Source: Methylomicrobium sp.
GTDB taxonomy: Bacteria; Pseudomonadota; Gammaproteobacteria; Methylococcales; Methylomonadaceae
Reading direction: 5' to 3'
Length of the DNA: 55,957 bases
Assembly: GCA_018333785.1 (NCBI GenBank)
Contig: JAGXSU010000133.1
Coordinates: 1 to 55,957 of the forward strand
Shown: positions 37,029-44,911 of the stretch, piece by piece
Numbering within the stretch: the stretch's first letter is position 1
How the letters are laid out: every line of letters starts with the position of its first letter
Made by a program: the position numbers and the translations under genes
The notes under the pieces: model-generated
What the model was told of the DNA's origin: nothing
What the model saw: the letters and a program-made list of their open reading frames with translations, nothing else
Database searches by the model: none

Positions 37029-37048
37029 GGGGTAGCTTGCGCTACCCC
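37029..37048 (+). terminator. Intrinsic terminator-like hairpin after the small gene
   Basis: GGGGTAGC and its perfect complement flank a TTGC tetraloop, starting 8 bases after the stop codon, and are followed by tcttat. The stem is strong and the T-tract modest. It separates the small gene from comM. Confidence 0.7.
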
Positions 37049-37084
37049 TCTTATCTATCACATAACAATTACGGTTTTTTGAGT

Positions 37085-38596
37085 ATGTCCCTTTCAGTAG
37101 TATACAGCCGTGGCCGGTCAGGTATTTCCGCACCGCTGGTTACTGTCGAAGTTCATATTGCCAACGGGCTGCCTGCCTTGAGTATTGTCGGCCTTCCCGA
37201 AACGGCCGTTAAAGAAAGCAAGGACCGCGTACGGGGCGCCATCATCAATTCACATTTCGACTTTCCAATGGAACGCCTGACCGTCAATCTGGCTCCGGCT
37301 GATTTGCCCAAAGAAGGCGGACGTTTTGACTTGGCGATTGCGTTGGGTATTCTCGCCGCTTCAGGTCAAATTGCGAAAAATCGGCTGGCTGAATTTGAAT
37401 GCGTGGGTGAGCTATCGCTAGGCGGTGAATTACGCCCCATTTCCGGCGTCTTGCCGGTCGCCATACAAGCCAGAAACCAGGGTAGAGCGTTGATACTGCC
37501 CCGCGAAAACAGCGCTGAGGCAGCCCTGGTGCAAGGCATTCAACTGATACCGGCCGAACATTTGCTGCAAGTTTGCGCGCATTTAAGCGGCCAGCAGATT
37601 ATTCAAACCGAGATTGAAAGTGCCGTACCGGAACCCTCGGATGATGAACCCGATTTTGCCGATGTGCATGGTCAATACCATGTCAAACGCGCCTTCGAAA
37701 TAGCGGCTGCGGGAAATCATAATTTACTGATGCTTGGCCCGCCTGGCACCGGCAAATCGATGCTGGCATCGAGATTGCCGACTATCCTGCCCTTGTTGTC
37801 TGAAGAGCAGGCTCAGGAAACGGCTGCGATTGCATCGGTCAGCGATCAGGGATTGAATGTTGCCAATTGGCGAAAACCGCCTTTCCGTGCACCGCATCAT
37901 ACCGCCTCAGCAGCCGCGTTAGTTGGGGGCGGTAGCAATCCCAAACCGGGCGAAATCTCTTTGGCCCATAATGGCGCTTTATTTTTGGACGAATTGCCTG
38001 AATTTGACAGGAGAGTACTGGAAGTCTTGCGTGAGCCCCTGGAAACCGGACATATCACTATTTCCCGTGCTGCACGGCAAGCTGATTTTCCCGCCCGATT
38101 CCAGCTTATTGCGGCCATGAATCCCTGTCCGTGCGGCTATCTGGGCGATCCTTCAGGCCGCTGTCATTGCAGTTCAGAACAAGTTGCGCGATACCGTTCC
38201 CGCATTTCCGGCCCGTTGCTCGATCGAATCGACATGCACCTGGAAGTCCCCCGTGTTTCTCTGGAAGTATTACGGAAAGGCTCCCTTCAGGGCGAAGAAA
38301 GCAGCGCGCAAATCAGAATCCGTGTCATGAAGGCCCGCGATAGTGCCGTTCTCCGGCAAGGCAAAGCCAATGATGCGCTGTCCGCCAAGGAAGTCAAACT
38401 ACATTGCCCGCTCTCTGAGCAAGGTCATCAATTGCTGGAACAGGCCATGGAAAAATTCGGTTTATCGCACAGAGCCTATCACCGCATTTTAAAAGTAGCC
38501 CGAACCATTGCCGATCTGGCAGGGTCCCCGACTATAGAAATAACCCACCTCAGCGAAGCCATCAGTTACCGCAAGCTGGACCGAGCGTTAAAATAA
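37085..38596 (+). CDS. comM: ComM/YifB family AAA+ ATPase (Mg-chelatase-like)
   Basis: This 503-residue hexameric helicase-type ATPase aids branch migration during natural transformation. The N-terminal ChlI-like domain begins MSLSVVYSRGRSGISAPLV with GLPALSIVGLPETAVKESKDR; Walker A is GPPGTGKS, Walker B is LFLDELPEF, and the C-terminal part has the cysteine-bearing AMNPCPCGYLGD and SARAYHRIL-like LSHRAYHRILKVARTIADL. The ATG at 37085 matches family starts; the longer frame back to 36992 runs through the hairpin of the upstream insertion. Its first 95 bases appear to have been supplied by the inserted element, so its promoter is probably new. The coding sequence looks intact. Confidence 0.94.
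   Translation: MSLSVVYSRGRSGISAPLVTVEVHIANGLPALSIVGLPETAVKESKDRVRGAIINSHFDFPMERLTVNLAPADLPKEGGRFDLAIALGILAASGQIAKNRLAEFECVGELSLGGELRPISGVLPVAIQARNQGRALILPRENSAEAALVQGIQLIPAEHLLQVCAHLSGQQIIQTEIESAVPEPSDDEPDFADVHGQYHVKRAFEIAAAGNHNLLMLGPPGTGKSMLASRLPTILPLLSEEQAQETAAIASVSDQGLNVANWRKPPFRAPHHTASAAALVGGGSNPKPGEISLAHNGALFLDELPEFDRRVLEVLREPLETGHITISRAARQADFPARFQLIAAMNPCPCGYLGDPSGRCHCSSEQVARYRSRISGPLLDRIDMHLEVPRVSLEVLRKGSLQGEESSAQIRIRVMKARDSAVLRQGKANDALSAKEVKLHCPLSEQGHQLLEQAMEKFGLSHRAYHRILKVARTIADLAGSPTIEITHLSEAISYRKLDRALK
37100..37179 (+). repeat. Direct repeat, copy 2 (inside comM)
   Basis: Right copy of the 80-base repeat at 36649-36728. It forms codons 6-32 of the intact comM. Only two substitutions separate the copies, so the duplication is recent or is under shared constraint. 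Confidence 0.9.
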
Positions 38597-38632
38597 TCAA
38601 ACGGGGCAACAAGCCTAATTTGACTGAACCCT

Positions 38633-39115
38633 TTAGCGGCGATATCGATAAGGGTTATCAACCACCCTGTAACCTTTTTGATGCCGGGTATAGTAAGTGT
38701 CGCCTGCGACATAATAGTCGACACCCCGCTGCTTGATTCGATGATGCAGCCTTGGCAGCGTAATGACGATAGCCCCGACAGGCGCATCAATGAGCATATA
38801 TCCGTTTTGATTCGGCTGATAAAAATAGCCCTCGTAATAATAGTATTCATTTCTGCCGAAATTGAGTCGCGAAGCGCCATAGGGTAGGGGATTAATATAT
38901 CGGCCCGGGCGATAATCACTCCGATAAGGCTGCGAATTAGAACGCTGTTGCGGCTGAGTGCTGTGCCTGCGGACTTGCTGCCGTTCCGCAGGAGCAGAAC
39001 GTGATTTCGTATAACTATGCCGCATTGAATTTTGCCCGTCATCCGCGCCTGCATCAATTATAAATACAAGACCAAGCCCTAGAAATAGGGCCAGTTTTGT
39101 AAGGTGATCAAACAT
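38633..39115 (-). CDS. DUF6515 family exported protein
   Basis: This protein of about 160 residues has an N-terminal hydrophobic signal segment (LTKLALFLGLGLVFIIDAGA), a basic Gln/Arg/Ser-rich linker, and a C-terminal domain rich in Tyr-Tyr and glycine (YYYEGYFYQPNQNGYMLI, GAIVITLPRLHHRIKQRGVD). The latter matches the pattern of DUF6515 proteins. The ATG at 39115 has the strong site AAGGAGG upstream; a longer frame from 39202 has none. It is downstream of the Spy-like gene on the same strand and may join the envelope-stress group. Function unknown. It converges with comM, with about 36 bases between the stops. Confidence 0.7.
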   Translation of the reverse strand: MFDHLTKLALFLGLGLVFIIDAGADDGQNSMRHSYTKSRSAPAERQQVRRHSTQPQQRSNSQPYRSDYRPGRYINPLPYGASRLNFGRNEYYYYEGYFYQPNQNGYMLIDAPVGAIVITLPRLHHRIKQRGVDYYVAGDTYYTRHQKGYRVVDNPYRYRR

Positions 39116-39240
39116 AACGCCTCCTTTTATGTGCCATGTCATAAATTGCCAAGACACATTCAATGGGGATAAGTTTCCGTTGATGGACAAAGGCCAAATC
39201 AAGTGGCCTTTGCGCGCCCAGTCGTTTTAATTCAGAGTGA

Positions 39241-39585
39241 TTATTTTGTCACTTCCGGTTTTTCTAACCGTCTTGTTTGAGCTTTTTCACGCCATTTGTC
39301 ATGACGGCGCTGCTTCATTTCTTCCAGTTTTGTAAACTGCTCGGGAGTCAGTATTGTTTTTAACTGTGACTGGGTTTCGTCATGAATGGCTTTGAATTTT
39401 TCACCTTGTTCTTTGAATACAGCCCCTACTTTGGTTTGCTGCTCTTCGGTCAAACTTAATTCCTTGCTCATCCTTTCCATCCGTTTTTCCTGACGACCTT
39501 CATCGTCGCCTTTACCACCTGGATATGCAGCTACCGCCAAAGGAAATATCAGTGCCATTAGGATCGCTATTTGTTTGGTTTTCAT
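39241..39585 (-). CDS. Spy/CpxP-like periplasmic protein
   Basis: This 114-residue exported protein has a signal peptide (MALIFPLAVAA) and a charged, all-helical mature part with an LTxxQ-type motif: LSLTEEQQTKV and then LTPEQFTKLEEM. This is the Spy/CpxP fold, periplasmic chaperones or stress sensors that shield misfolded envelope proteins. In E. coli, spy is controlled by BaeSR; here the gene lies directly downstream of baeR on the same strand, 118 bases away, supporting the same link. It is shorter than E. coli Spy, but the motif pair is complete. Confidence 0.82.
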   Translation of the reverse strand: MKTKQIAILMALIFPLAVAAYPGGKGDDEGRQEKRMERMSKELSLTEEQQTKVGAVFKEQGEKFKAIHDETQSQLKTILTPEQFTKLEEMKQRRHDKWREKAQTRRLEKPEVTK

Positions 39586-39703
39586 AATAATGTCTCTCGG
39601 TTAATGATTGAAAAGAGAGCGTCTTATTGCCGCCCTTGAGACAAACTATACGCAGCAAATGCGTAAACAGTTTGCAGCGATTGTGAAATAAATGTGGAAG
39701 TTT

Positions 39704-40384
39704 TTACTCGCTTTTTTGCGGCTCATACCGATACCCGGCCCCGTAGACCGAGTGAATGATCTCTTGCCCGGGAATCAAGCCGGTTAATTTTTTTCTCAGT
39801 TTTTTAATATGACTGTCAATGGTTCTGTCAGACACAATACGTTGATCTTGATAGATCAAGTCCATAAGCTTGGATCGTGAAAAAATGCGTCCCGGTTGCT
39901 TATAGAGCGCATAAAACAACTGAAACTCGACCGAGGTCAGTTCGACATCCTGACCTTCATACTCGACTTTGTAACTTTCCGGATAGAGCGTCAGTGACTC
40001 CTCGGGTGGGGTTGTCATCGGCGTTTGCAGCCTGCGCAATACGGCTTTGACGCGAGCCACCATTTCCCTTAGGCTGAAAGGTTTACACATGTAATCATCG
40101 GCGCCCATTTCCAAACCCAACAACCTGTCGATCTCTTCGATACGCGCCGTTACCATAATGATGGGCACTTGACTGAAGCTCCGAATATCACGGCATATTT
40201 CCAGACCGTCCCGCCCCGGCACCATTAAATCCAACAGGACGAGATCAGCGCTGTTGTCTTTTAACCAGGGAACCACTTCACCCCCCTGACTTAAACAATG
40301 CGTCTGAAAACCGGCGTTTTGCAGGTAATCAACTTCCAGCTGAGCCAGTTTGAGCTCATCTTCAACGATCAGAATACGGCTCAT
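39704..40384 (-). CDS. baeR: OmpR-family response regulator, BaeR-like
   Basis: This 226-residue regulator has an N-terminal receiver with phospho-acceptor D52 in LVLLDLMVPGRDG, the acidic pair ED at 8-9 and K in YMCKPFS, and a C-terminal winged helix (LTSVEFQLFYALYKQPGRIF, SDRTIDSHIKKLRKKL). It overlaps its cognate kinase gene by 4 bases. The pair resembles BaeSR of enterobacteria, which controls spy and multidrug efflux genes; the downstream Spy-like gene supports this. The specific name is inferred from similarity and context. Confidence 0.83.
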   Translation of the reverse strand: MSRILIVEDELKLAQLEVDYLQNAGFQTHCLSQGGEVVPWLKDNSADLVLLDLMVPGRDGLEICRDIRSFSQVPIIMVTARIEEIDRLLGLEMGADDYMCKPFSLREMVARVKAVLRRLQTPMTTPPEESLTLYPESYKVEYEGQDVELTSVEFQLFYALYKQPGRIFSRSKLMDLIYQDQRIVSDRTIDSHIKKLRKKLTGLIPGQEIIHSVYGAGYRYEPQKSE

Positions 40385-41817
40385 GACGTCACCGGTAAGA
40401 TAATTTGAATCGCCAGACCACCCAAAGAAGAGGGTTCCGCTATTAGTGATCCTTCATGGGCATGAACAATATTGCTGCAGATGGCAAGACCTAAACCGGC
40501 GCCACCCAGGTGACGGTTTCGCGAACTGTCAACCCGGTAGAAACGATCAAACAGGTGATTTAAATCCTGTTCAGCAACGCCTGGACTGCTGTCGGCCAAT
40601 TCAATGACCAGATTGTCTTCTAAGCGCTTTACCATGATGTGTATTTGTCCGCCGTGATCGGTGTAGTTAAGACTGTTAGTCAATAAATTCCGGAATAATT
40701 GGGCCATTCTATCCGGATCCGCATTGATCTTTACCGGTTTGGCGAGGCGATTGGTAAAACGGATACTGATGTCCTTATGGGTGAAATCAGGTGTAAAGGC
40801 AGTCAGGTCTTCTTGTAAAAGCAACACAGGATCCAGCAGTTTTTTCCGGTAACTCAACGCGCCCTGGTCGGACAAAGCCAGTTGATACAGGTCATCCGTC
40901 AAACGATTGAGACGCATCACATCGCCTGATAATGATTCAATTGCTTGCGGAGTCAACGGGCGAATACCGTCCATCAATGCTTCCAGCTCCCCGCGCAAAA
41001 CGGCCAGCGGCGTTCGCAGCTCATGTGAAATATCCGCCACCCAACGCCTTCGACTTTGTTCTGCCTGCTCCAATGCGGCTGCCATGTCGTTAAAATTACG
41101 CGCCAGCAAGCCCATTTCATCTGATGATTCAACAGGTAAGCGGGCCTTGTAATTACCTACCGCCAACTCTTTGGTCGCCGAAATGATACGCTTGAGAGGG
41201 CGCCCTAACAGGTATGCCAGAAACCAGGCGATTAAGGCGGAAAGGACTACCATCACCAACGCAATCCCGATCAACAATTGGGTTTGCCTTTTCATGTAAA
41301 AAATATCACTGGGTTGATTCACCGCACTCCCCGGCATCAGCCCCAGATAACCTACCGTTTGTTGATTATGTTGAATCGAATGCAAGGTTAACTGAGACAA
41401 TGACTCTTGACGGCCAAAAATAATAGACTTTTCAGCATTCAACAGCATGACGCGCAATTCAAAAGGTGTGATCCGTCTTTGTTTGATTTTGTCTGACAAT
41501 GCGGGCGGCCATTGGTTTTCCGGCTCCTGTTGCGCCTGCCTGGTGATATGTCTGGGTGGGCGGTGCCGGTGCGAGTTGGCGCGCCAGAGCAATAAAATCC
41601 AGCTCTGCTTGCTTGCCGCCAGTTTATCCCACCCATTATTTTCAGCATAATGCTCTTCCAACTCTTCAATCAGTGTACTCACCCGTTCTTTTTCTCTTTT
41701 TTCGACAAATTCTGTAAAACCTTTTTCCAGGGACCACCGAGTGAAAAGATGCATCCCCACAACCACCACTAAAGTTGTCAGTAAAAAGGTTAAGAATAAT
41801 TTGACTCTGATTGACAT
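40381..41817 (-). CDS. baeS: Sensor histidine kinase, BaeS-like
   Basis: This 478-residue inner-membrane kinase has TM1 (about 5-25), a periplasmic region of about 140 residues, TM2 (about 180-205), HAMP, HisKA with the phospho-histidine in VADISHELRTPLAVLRGEL, and HATPase with N-box NLLTNSLNY and GGAGLGLAI. The N-terminal FTRWSLEKGFTEFVEKRE is typical of BaeS. BaeS senses envelope damage (indole, flavonoids, metals and misfolded proteins in E. coli). The gene is first in a leftward set with baeR, the Spy-like and the DUF6515 genes. Confidence 0.83.
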   Translation of the reverse strand: MSIRVKLFLTFLLTTLVVVVGMHLFTRWSLEKGFTEFVEKREKERVSTLIEELEEHYAENNGWDKLAASKQSWILLLWRANSHRHRPPRHITRQAQQEPENQWPPALSDKIKQRRITPFELRVMLLNAEKSIIFGRQESLSQLTLHSIQHNQQTVGYLGLMPGSAVNQPSDIFYMKRQTQLLIGIALVMVVLSALIAWFLAYLLGRPLKRIISATKELAVGNYKARLPVESSDEMGLLARNFNDMAAALEQAEQSRRRWVADISHELRTPLAVLRGELEALMDGIRPLTPQAIESLSGDVMRLNRLTDDLYQLALSDQGALSYRKKLLDPVLLLQEDLTAFTPDFTHKDISIRFTNRLAKPVKINADPDRMAQLFRNLLTNSLNYTDHGGQIHIMVKRLEDNLVIELADSSPGVAEQDLNHLFDRFYRVDSSRNRHLGGAGLGLAICSNIVHAHEGSLIAEPSSLGGLAIQIILPVTS

Positions 41818-42103
41818 GAATGGCTCGCAATGGGTTTGCTGACGTTTTGTTCAGAGAATTGTCATGCGCAATTGTGCAAAAAATAGGGAATACGGCATCT
41901 AACGAAGAAACAGTGCTGTTTTAAAGACTGACCGGCAATGCCCGGTTAGAACTTTTAATGCCGTTTGAGGGTAGGCGTTCGGCAGGATTGACGCCTCAGC
42001 CTAACGCGAACAAGTTTTTGCTGAAAATCGGGGGCTATGCAGAGAGTTTTGCTTACATCCTTTAATTAATTACAGTCTATCCCTGGGTTGTTTTGGCGTC
42101 TTT

Positions 42104-43591
42104 CTAATATCCTCGGCTGTGTTTTTCTTCGACCATCTCATCGATTAGCGCCATGACATCGGCGCTGGCTTCCTCCGAACGCCGCATCGAAGCAATGATA
42201 TTCTCGAGTAACGATTGATTGACCTGCCAGTCTTCTCTCGATCCGCTATAGGCTTGTTGTGTGTATTTATGAACATCCGAATGAGGAAGGTTAATTTTTG
42301 CATAAGCATTGGTCGTTCTGAATTTTTCGTAACCCAGTCCTTCGAAATACCATTTGCCGAGCCTACAATGTTTATGGGTTACATTGATCGCTTCTGCTTG
42401 CGGACAATGTACCTGATTTTCAATGGCAATATAGCCGTTTTGCTTGTAAACGATATGATCCACTTTAGTCAGCAAGGCAAAGCTCTTGTCTTTTGCGTAA
42501 GCAATATAATCAACAGAGTCTTTTGCTGATTGCGATAACTCCGCAAATTGGCCTCTGAATTCGTTGACATGATCCATGATGTTTTGAGATATCTCGGCTG
42601 AGGTTTCAGCCTGATCACGCATTTGTCTCACGCGTTTATTGAATGAGTCCAGCGTTTTAGTCACTTCAAGAGCGGCATTCTTGGTATGTTCCGACAGATT
42701 TTTTACTTCCTCAGCCACTACGGCAAAGCCGCGGCCATGCTCACCCGCTCTGGCCGCTTCTATGGACGCATTTAAGGCAAGCAAATTGGTTTGATCAGCA
42801 ATACCGGTAATCATGGACAGCGACTCAGTCACCTTTTTACTGTCATCGATCAACGCGCTGATCACTTCAGTCACCGAATGAATATTGTGATTGATATTGG
42901 TCAATGATTTACTGATCGTGTCAACGGAAGAGAGGCTGTTTTCAGCGTTATTGCCTGTGTTGGCTGCAATATTCTCCACTTTCTGCATTTGATCACTGAT
43001 GCTGATTAAATCTTGTTGATTGGATTTCAGGTTATTCAATAGATTGGACGTATTGAGCCCATGTAATCCGGCTGAGAGGCGGTTCTTTTTAATCATAATT
43101 TCGTTTTCCGCCATCAGTTTTAAGGCAATATTGACTGATTTGGCTGAAGTTTTAATCAAGCCGGGAAAACCATCAGCCAAGGTATACCGGTCATGATTGC
43201 CTTTGGAGACCTGATCGAAACACGTTGTAATTTCCTTAAAATAGGATTCCATGATATCCAGTGTCTCATTTAACTCCCAGGCAATCTTGCCCAGCTCCCC
43301 CATACCTTTGGTACCGGTTATGCGATGATAAAGTTCGCCATCATTCGTTTTTAGCAGCACATTTTGTATTGCCGTTATGACTCTGAAATATCTGTTAGCT
43401 GAATTCTGGGTAATGAGTGCAATAGCGATCAAGGCTAGATTGATCAATAAATTGATCCATGAAAATTCGTAGGCATAGGCAGTGAAGGCCATATTCGCCA
43501 GAGCGAGCAAAGAAACGCTGACCGTCAAATAAAATACAATGGTTTTCAGGTAAGGGATATTTGCGCTGGAATGGTCTGAATTTGCACTCAC
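42104..43591 (-). CDS. Chemoreceptor with C-terminal CZB zinc domain
   Basis: This 495-residue methyl-accepting protein has two hydrophobic helices near the N-terminus (about 13-57), so little periplasmic sensor, then a HAMP-like linker, a signalling domain with tip [20 protein letters not shown], and a C-terminal chemoreceptor zinc-binding (CZB) domain with the CRLGKWY motif and flanking histidines. CZB domains sense zinc or hypochlorous acid. It begins 1 base after the PAS protein gene (43593-44132). That protein supplies the sensory PAS domain missing here, so the pair may work as a split Aer2-like receptor. Confidence 0.88.
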   Translation of the reverse strand: MSANSDHSSANIPYLKTIVFYLTVSVSLLALANMAFTAYAYEFSWINLLINLALIAIALITQNSANRYFRVITAIQNVLLKTNDGELYHRITGTKGMGELGKIAWELNETLDIMESYFKEITTCFDQVSKGNHDRYTLADGFPGLIKTSAKSVNIALKLMAENEIMIKKNRLSAGLHGLNTSNLLNNLKSNQQDLISISDQMQKVENIAANTGNNAENSLSSVDTISKSLTNINHNIHSVTEVISALIDDSKKVTESLSMITGIADQTNLLALNASIEAARAGEHGRGFAVVAEEVKNLSEHTKNAALEVTKTLDSFNKRVRQMRDQAETSAEISQNIMDHVNEFRGQFAELSQSAKDSVDYIAYAKDKSFALLTKVDHIVYKQNGYIAIENQVHCPQAEAINVTHKHCRLGKWYFEGLGYEKFRTTNAYAKINLPHSDVHKYTQQAYSGSREDWQVNQSLLENIIASMRRSEEASADVMALIDEMVEEKHSRGY

Positions 43592-43592
43592 C

Positions 43593-44132
43593 TTAAACTC
43601 CTTTGGGTTTGTATAAACCTAACACCAGGCTGTTGTAATTTTTTGCTCCGACTTGCGTTACCACATCAAATAAATAGGCCAAGGAAGCATCCGGCGCTTC
43701 TTTTATCGAAGTACGATTTTCAATTGCCAGCATTTCCTTATAAACCGGTATAAGCACGTCAAGAGCCGATTGTGGAGGCTTACGCCTTACCGAATAATAA
43801 CCTTGCAACTTTCCATCCCGGTCATAATCCGGAGTGATATTGGCAAAGACCCAATAATAGCCGCCATCGGCGCACATATTTTTGGCAAACCCAAAAAACT
43901 CCTCGCCGGCTTTTAGGGTATTCCACATAAATCTGAAAACACCTCTGGGCATTTCCGGATGACGAATAATATTGTGTTGAACACCTAATAAACTGGATTC
44001 AGGGTAACCGGCAATTTCCATGAAGATCCGGTTCGCATAGGTAATACGGCCCGTTAAATCAGTTTTGGAAACAATAAAGTCCTGATCGCCCAGCTTTTTT
44101 TCATGGTTATTGGGCACTATTTTTACTTTCAT
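43593..44132 (-). CDS. Stand-alone Aer-type PAS protein
   Basis: This 179-residue soluble protein consists of an Aer-type PAS domain (about 18-130) with [13 protein letters not shown] and [15 protein letters not shown], followed by a short helical tail with no kinase or receptor output. It is close in sequence pattern to the N-terminal PAS of the chemoreceptor at 30105-31685. It is followed after 1 base by the CZB chemoreceptor gene, which lacks a PAS domain. It probably feeds redox or energy signals to that receptor by direct contact; FAD binding is inferred from the family. Confidence 0.85.
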   Translation of the reverse strand: MKVKIVPNNHEKKLGDQDFIVSKTDLTGRITYANRIFMEIAGYPESSLLGVQHNIIRHPEMPRGVFRFMWNTLKAGEEFFGFAKNMCADGGYYWVFANITPDYDRDGKLQGYYSVRRKPPQSALDVLIPVYKEMLAIENRTSIKEAPDASLAYLFDVVTQVGAKNYNSLVLGLYKPKGV

Positions 44133-44372
44133 ATCACAACCTACGTTTAAATTTCTGGCTTAAGTCTAGGCGAAATTCTTTAAACAGGTAGTAAAAAAGG
44201 GGTTTTTAAAGTGGCACCCGAGCTTGGAAGGCAGGGTTAAGTATGGACGTTGAAACTTCATCCAATGAGTGAGCTGAATTTGATTTGCGGAGAAATTGGA
44301 TTCGAACTGAAATCCGAAACCTGCCGCTGAAAACGCCTGTGTTTCCAGCGGCATCGAGACGAGACAAGTGAA

Positions 44373-44768
44373 TTAATCGATGACGTTATGTCCGCGGTTT
44401 CTCAGACAATTTTTATAGGCACGTTTGAATTGATCTTCCGAGTCTATGCCCATCTTCGTTCCGCCGCCCATGGCACCCGCAGTTGCACCAATCGCGGCAC
44501 CTGTTCCAGGGCTTCCGGCAATCGCGCCAATCGCCGCACCGGCTGCGCCGCCCAGCAATGCACCAACGCCAGCGCCTTTGGCTGTTTCCATGCCTGTTCC
44601 GCCTGAAGACTGGCGAGCGAGCTGATCACATTCGGCCATATCCTGGCTCAGGCGGAATGCGTTGGGGTCATTGTAGGTATCGACAGTCGGTGTCCAGCCA
44701 GTCTGGGTTGCACAAGCCGAAAGCAATAAACCGGTAGTAAGGGCAATTACTAAGTTGGACGTTTTCAT
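44373..44768 (-). CDS. Glycine-zipper lipoprotein
   Basis: This 131-residue protein has a lipoprotein signal with lipobox LLSAC (residues about 15-19) and a long glycine zipper (GAGVGALLGGAAGAAIGAIA...) that usually forms a membrane-embedded hairpin in outer-membrane lipoproteins. A short C-terminal segment EDQFKRAYKNCLRNRGHNV resembles the tail of YMGG/RcnB-like gly-zipper proteins. Function unknown, likely structural in the envelope. It stands alone on the minus strand. Confidence 0.8.
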   Translation of the reverse strand: MKTSNLVIALTTGLLLSACATQTGWTPTVDTYNDPNAFRLSQDMAECDQLARQSSGGTGMETAKGAGVGALLGGAAGAAIGAIAGSPGTGAAIGATAGAMGGGTKMGIDSEDQFKRAYKNCLRNRGHNVID

Positions 44769-44911
44769 GGTTGTTACCTCATTTTTAGTTTTTTATCAAA
44801 GTACATTCAAAGACCTGAATAGTCGGTGAATAACCTTTATCAATTGTTTTATAGAACATGCGGGTCACCCGATTCCGCTAAAAAACACGCTTTGAACTTA
44901 TAGAATACGGC

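Noticed and set aside
44166-44354. 62-codon minus-strand frame between the PAS protein and the glycine-zipper gene
   Set aside because: No export or domain signal and no start context; it looks like chance.
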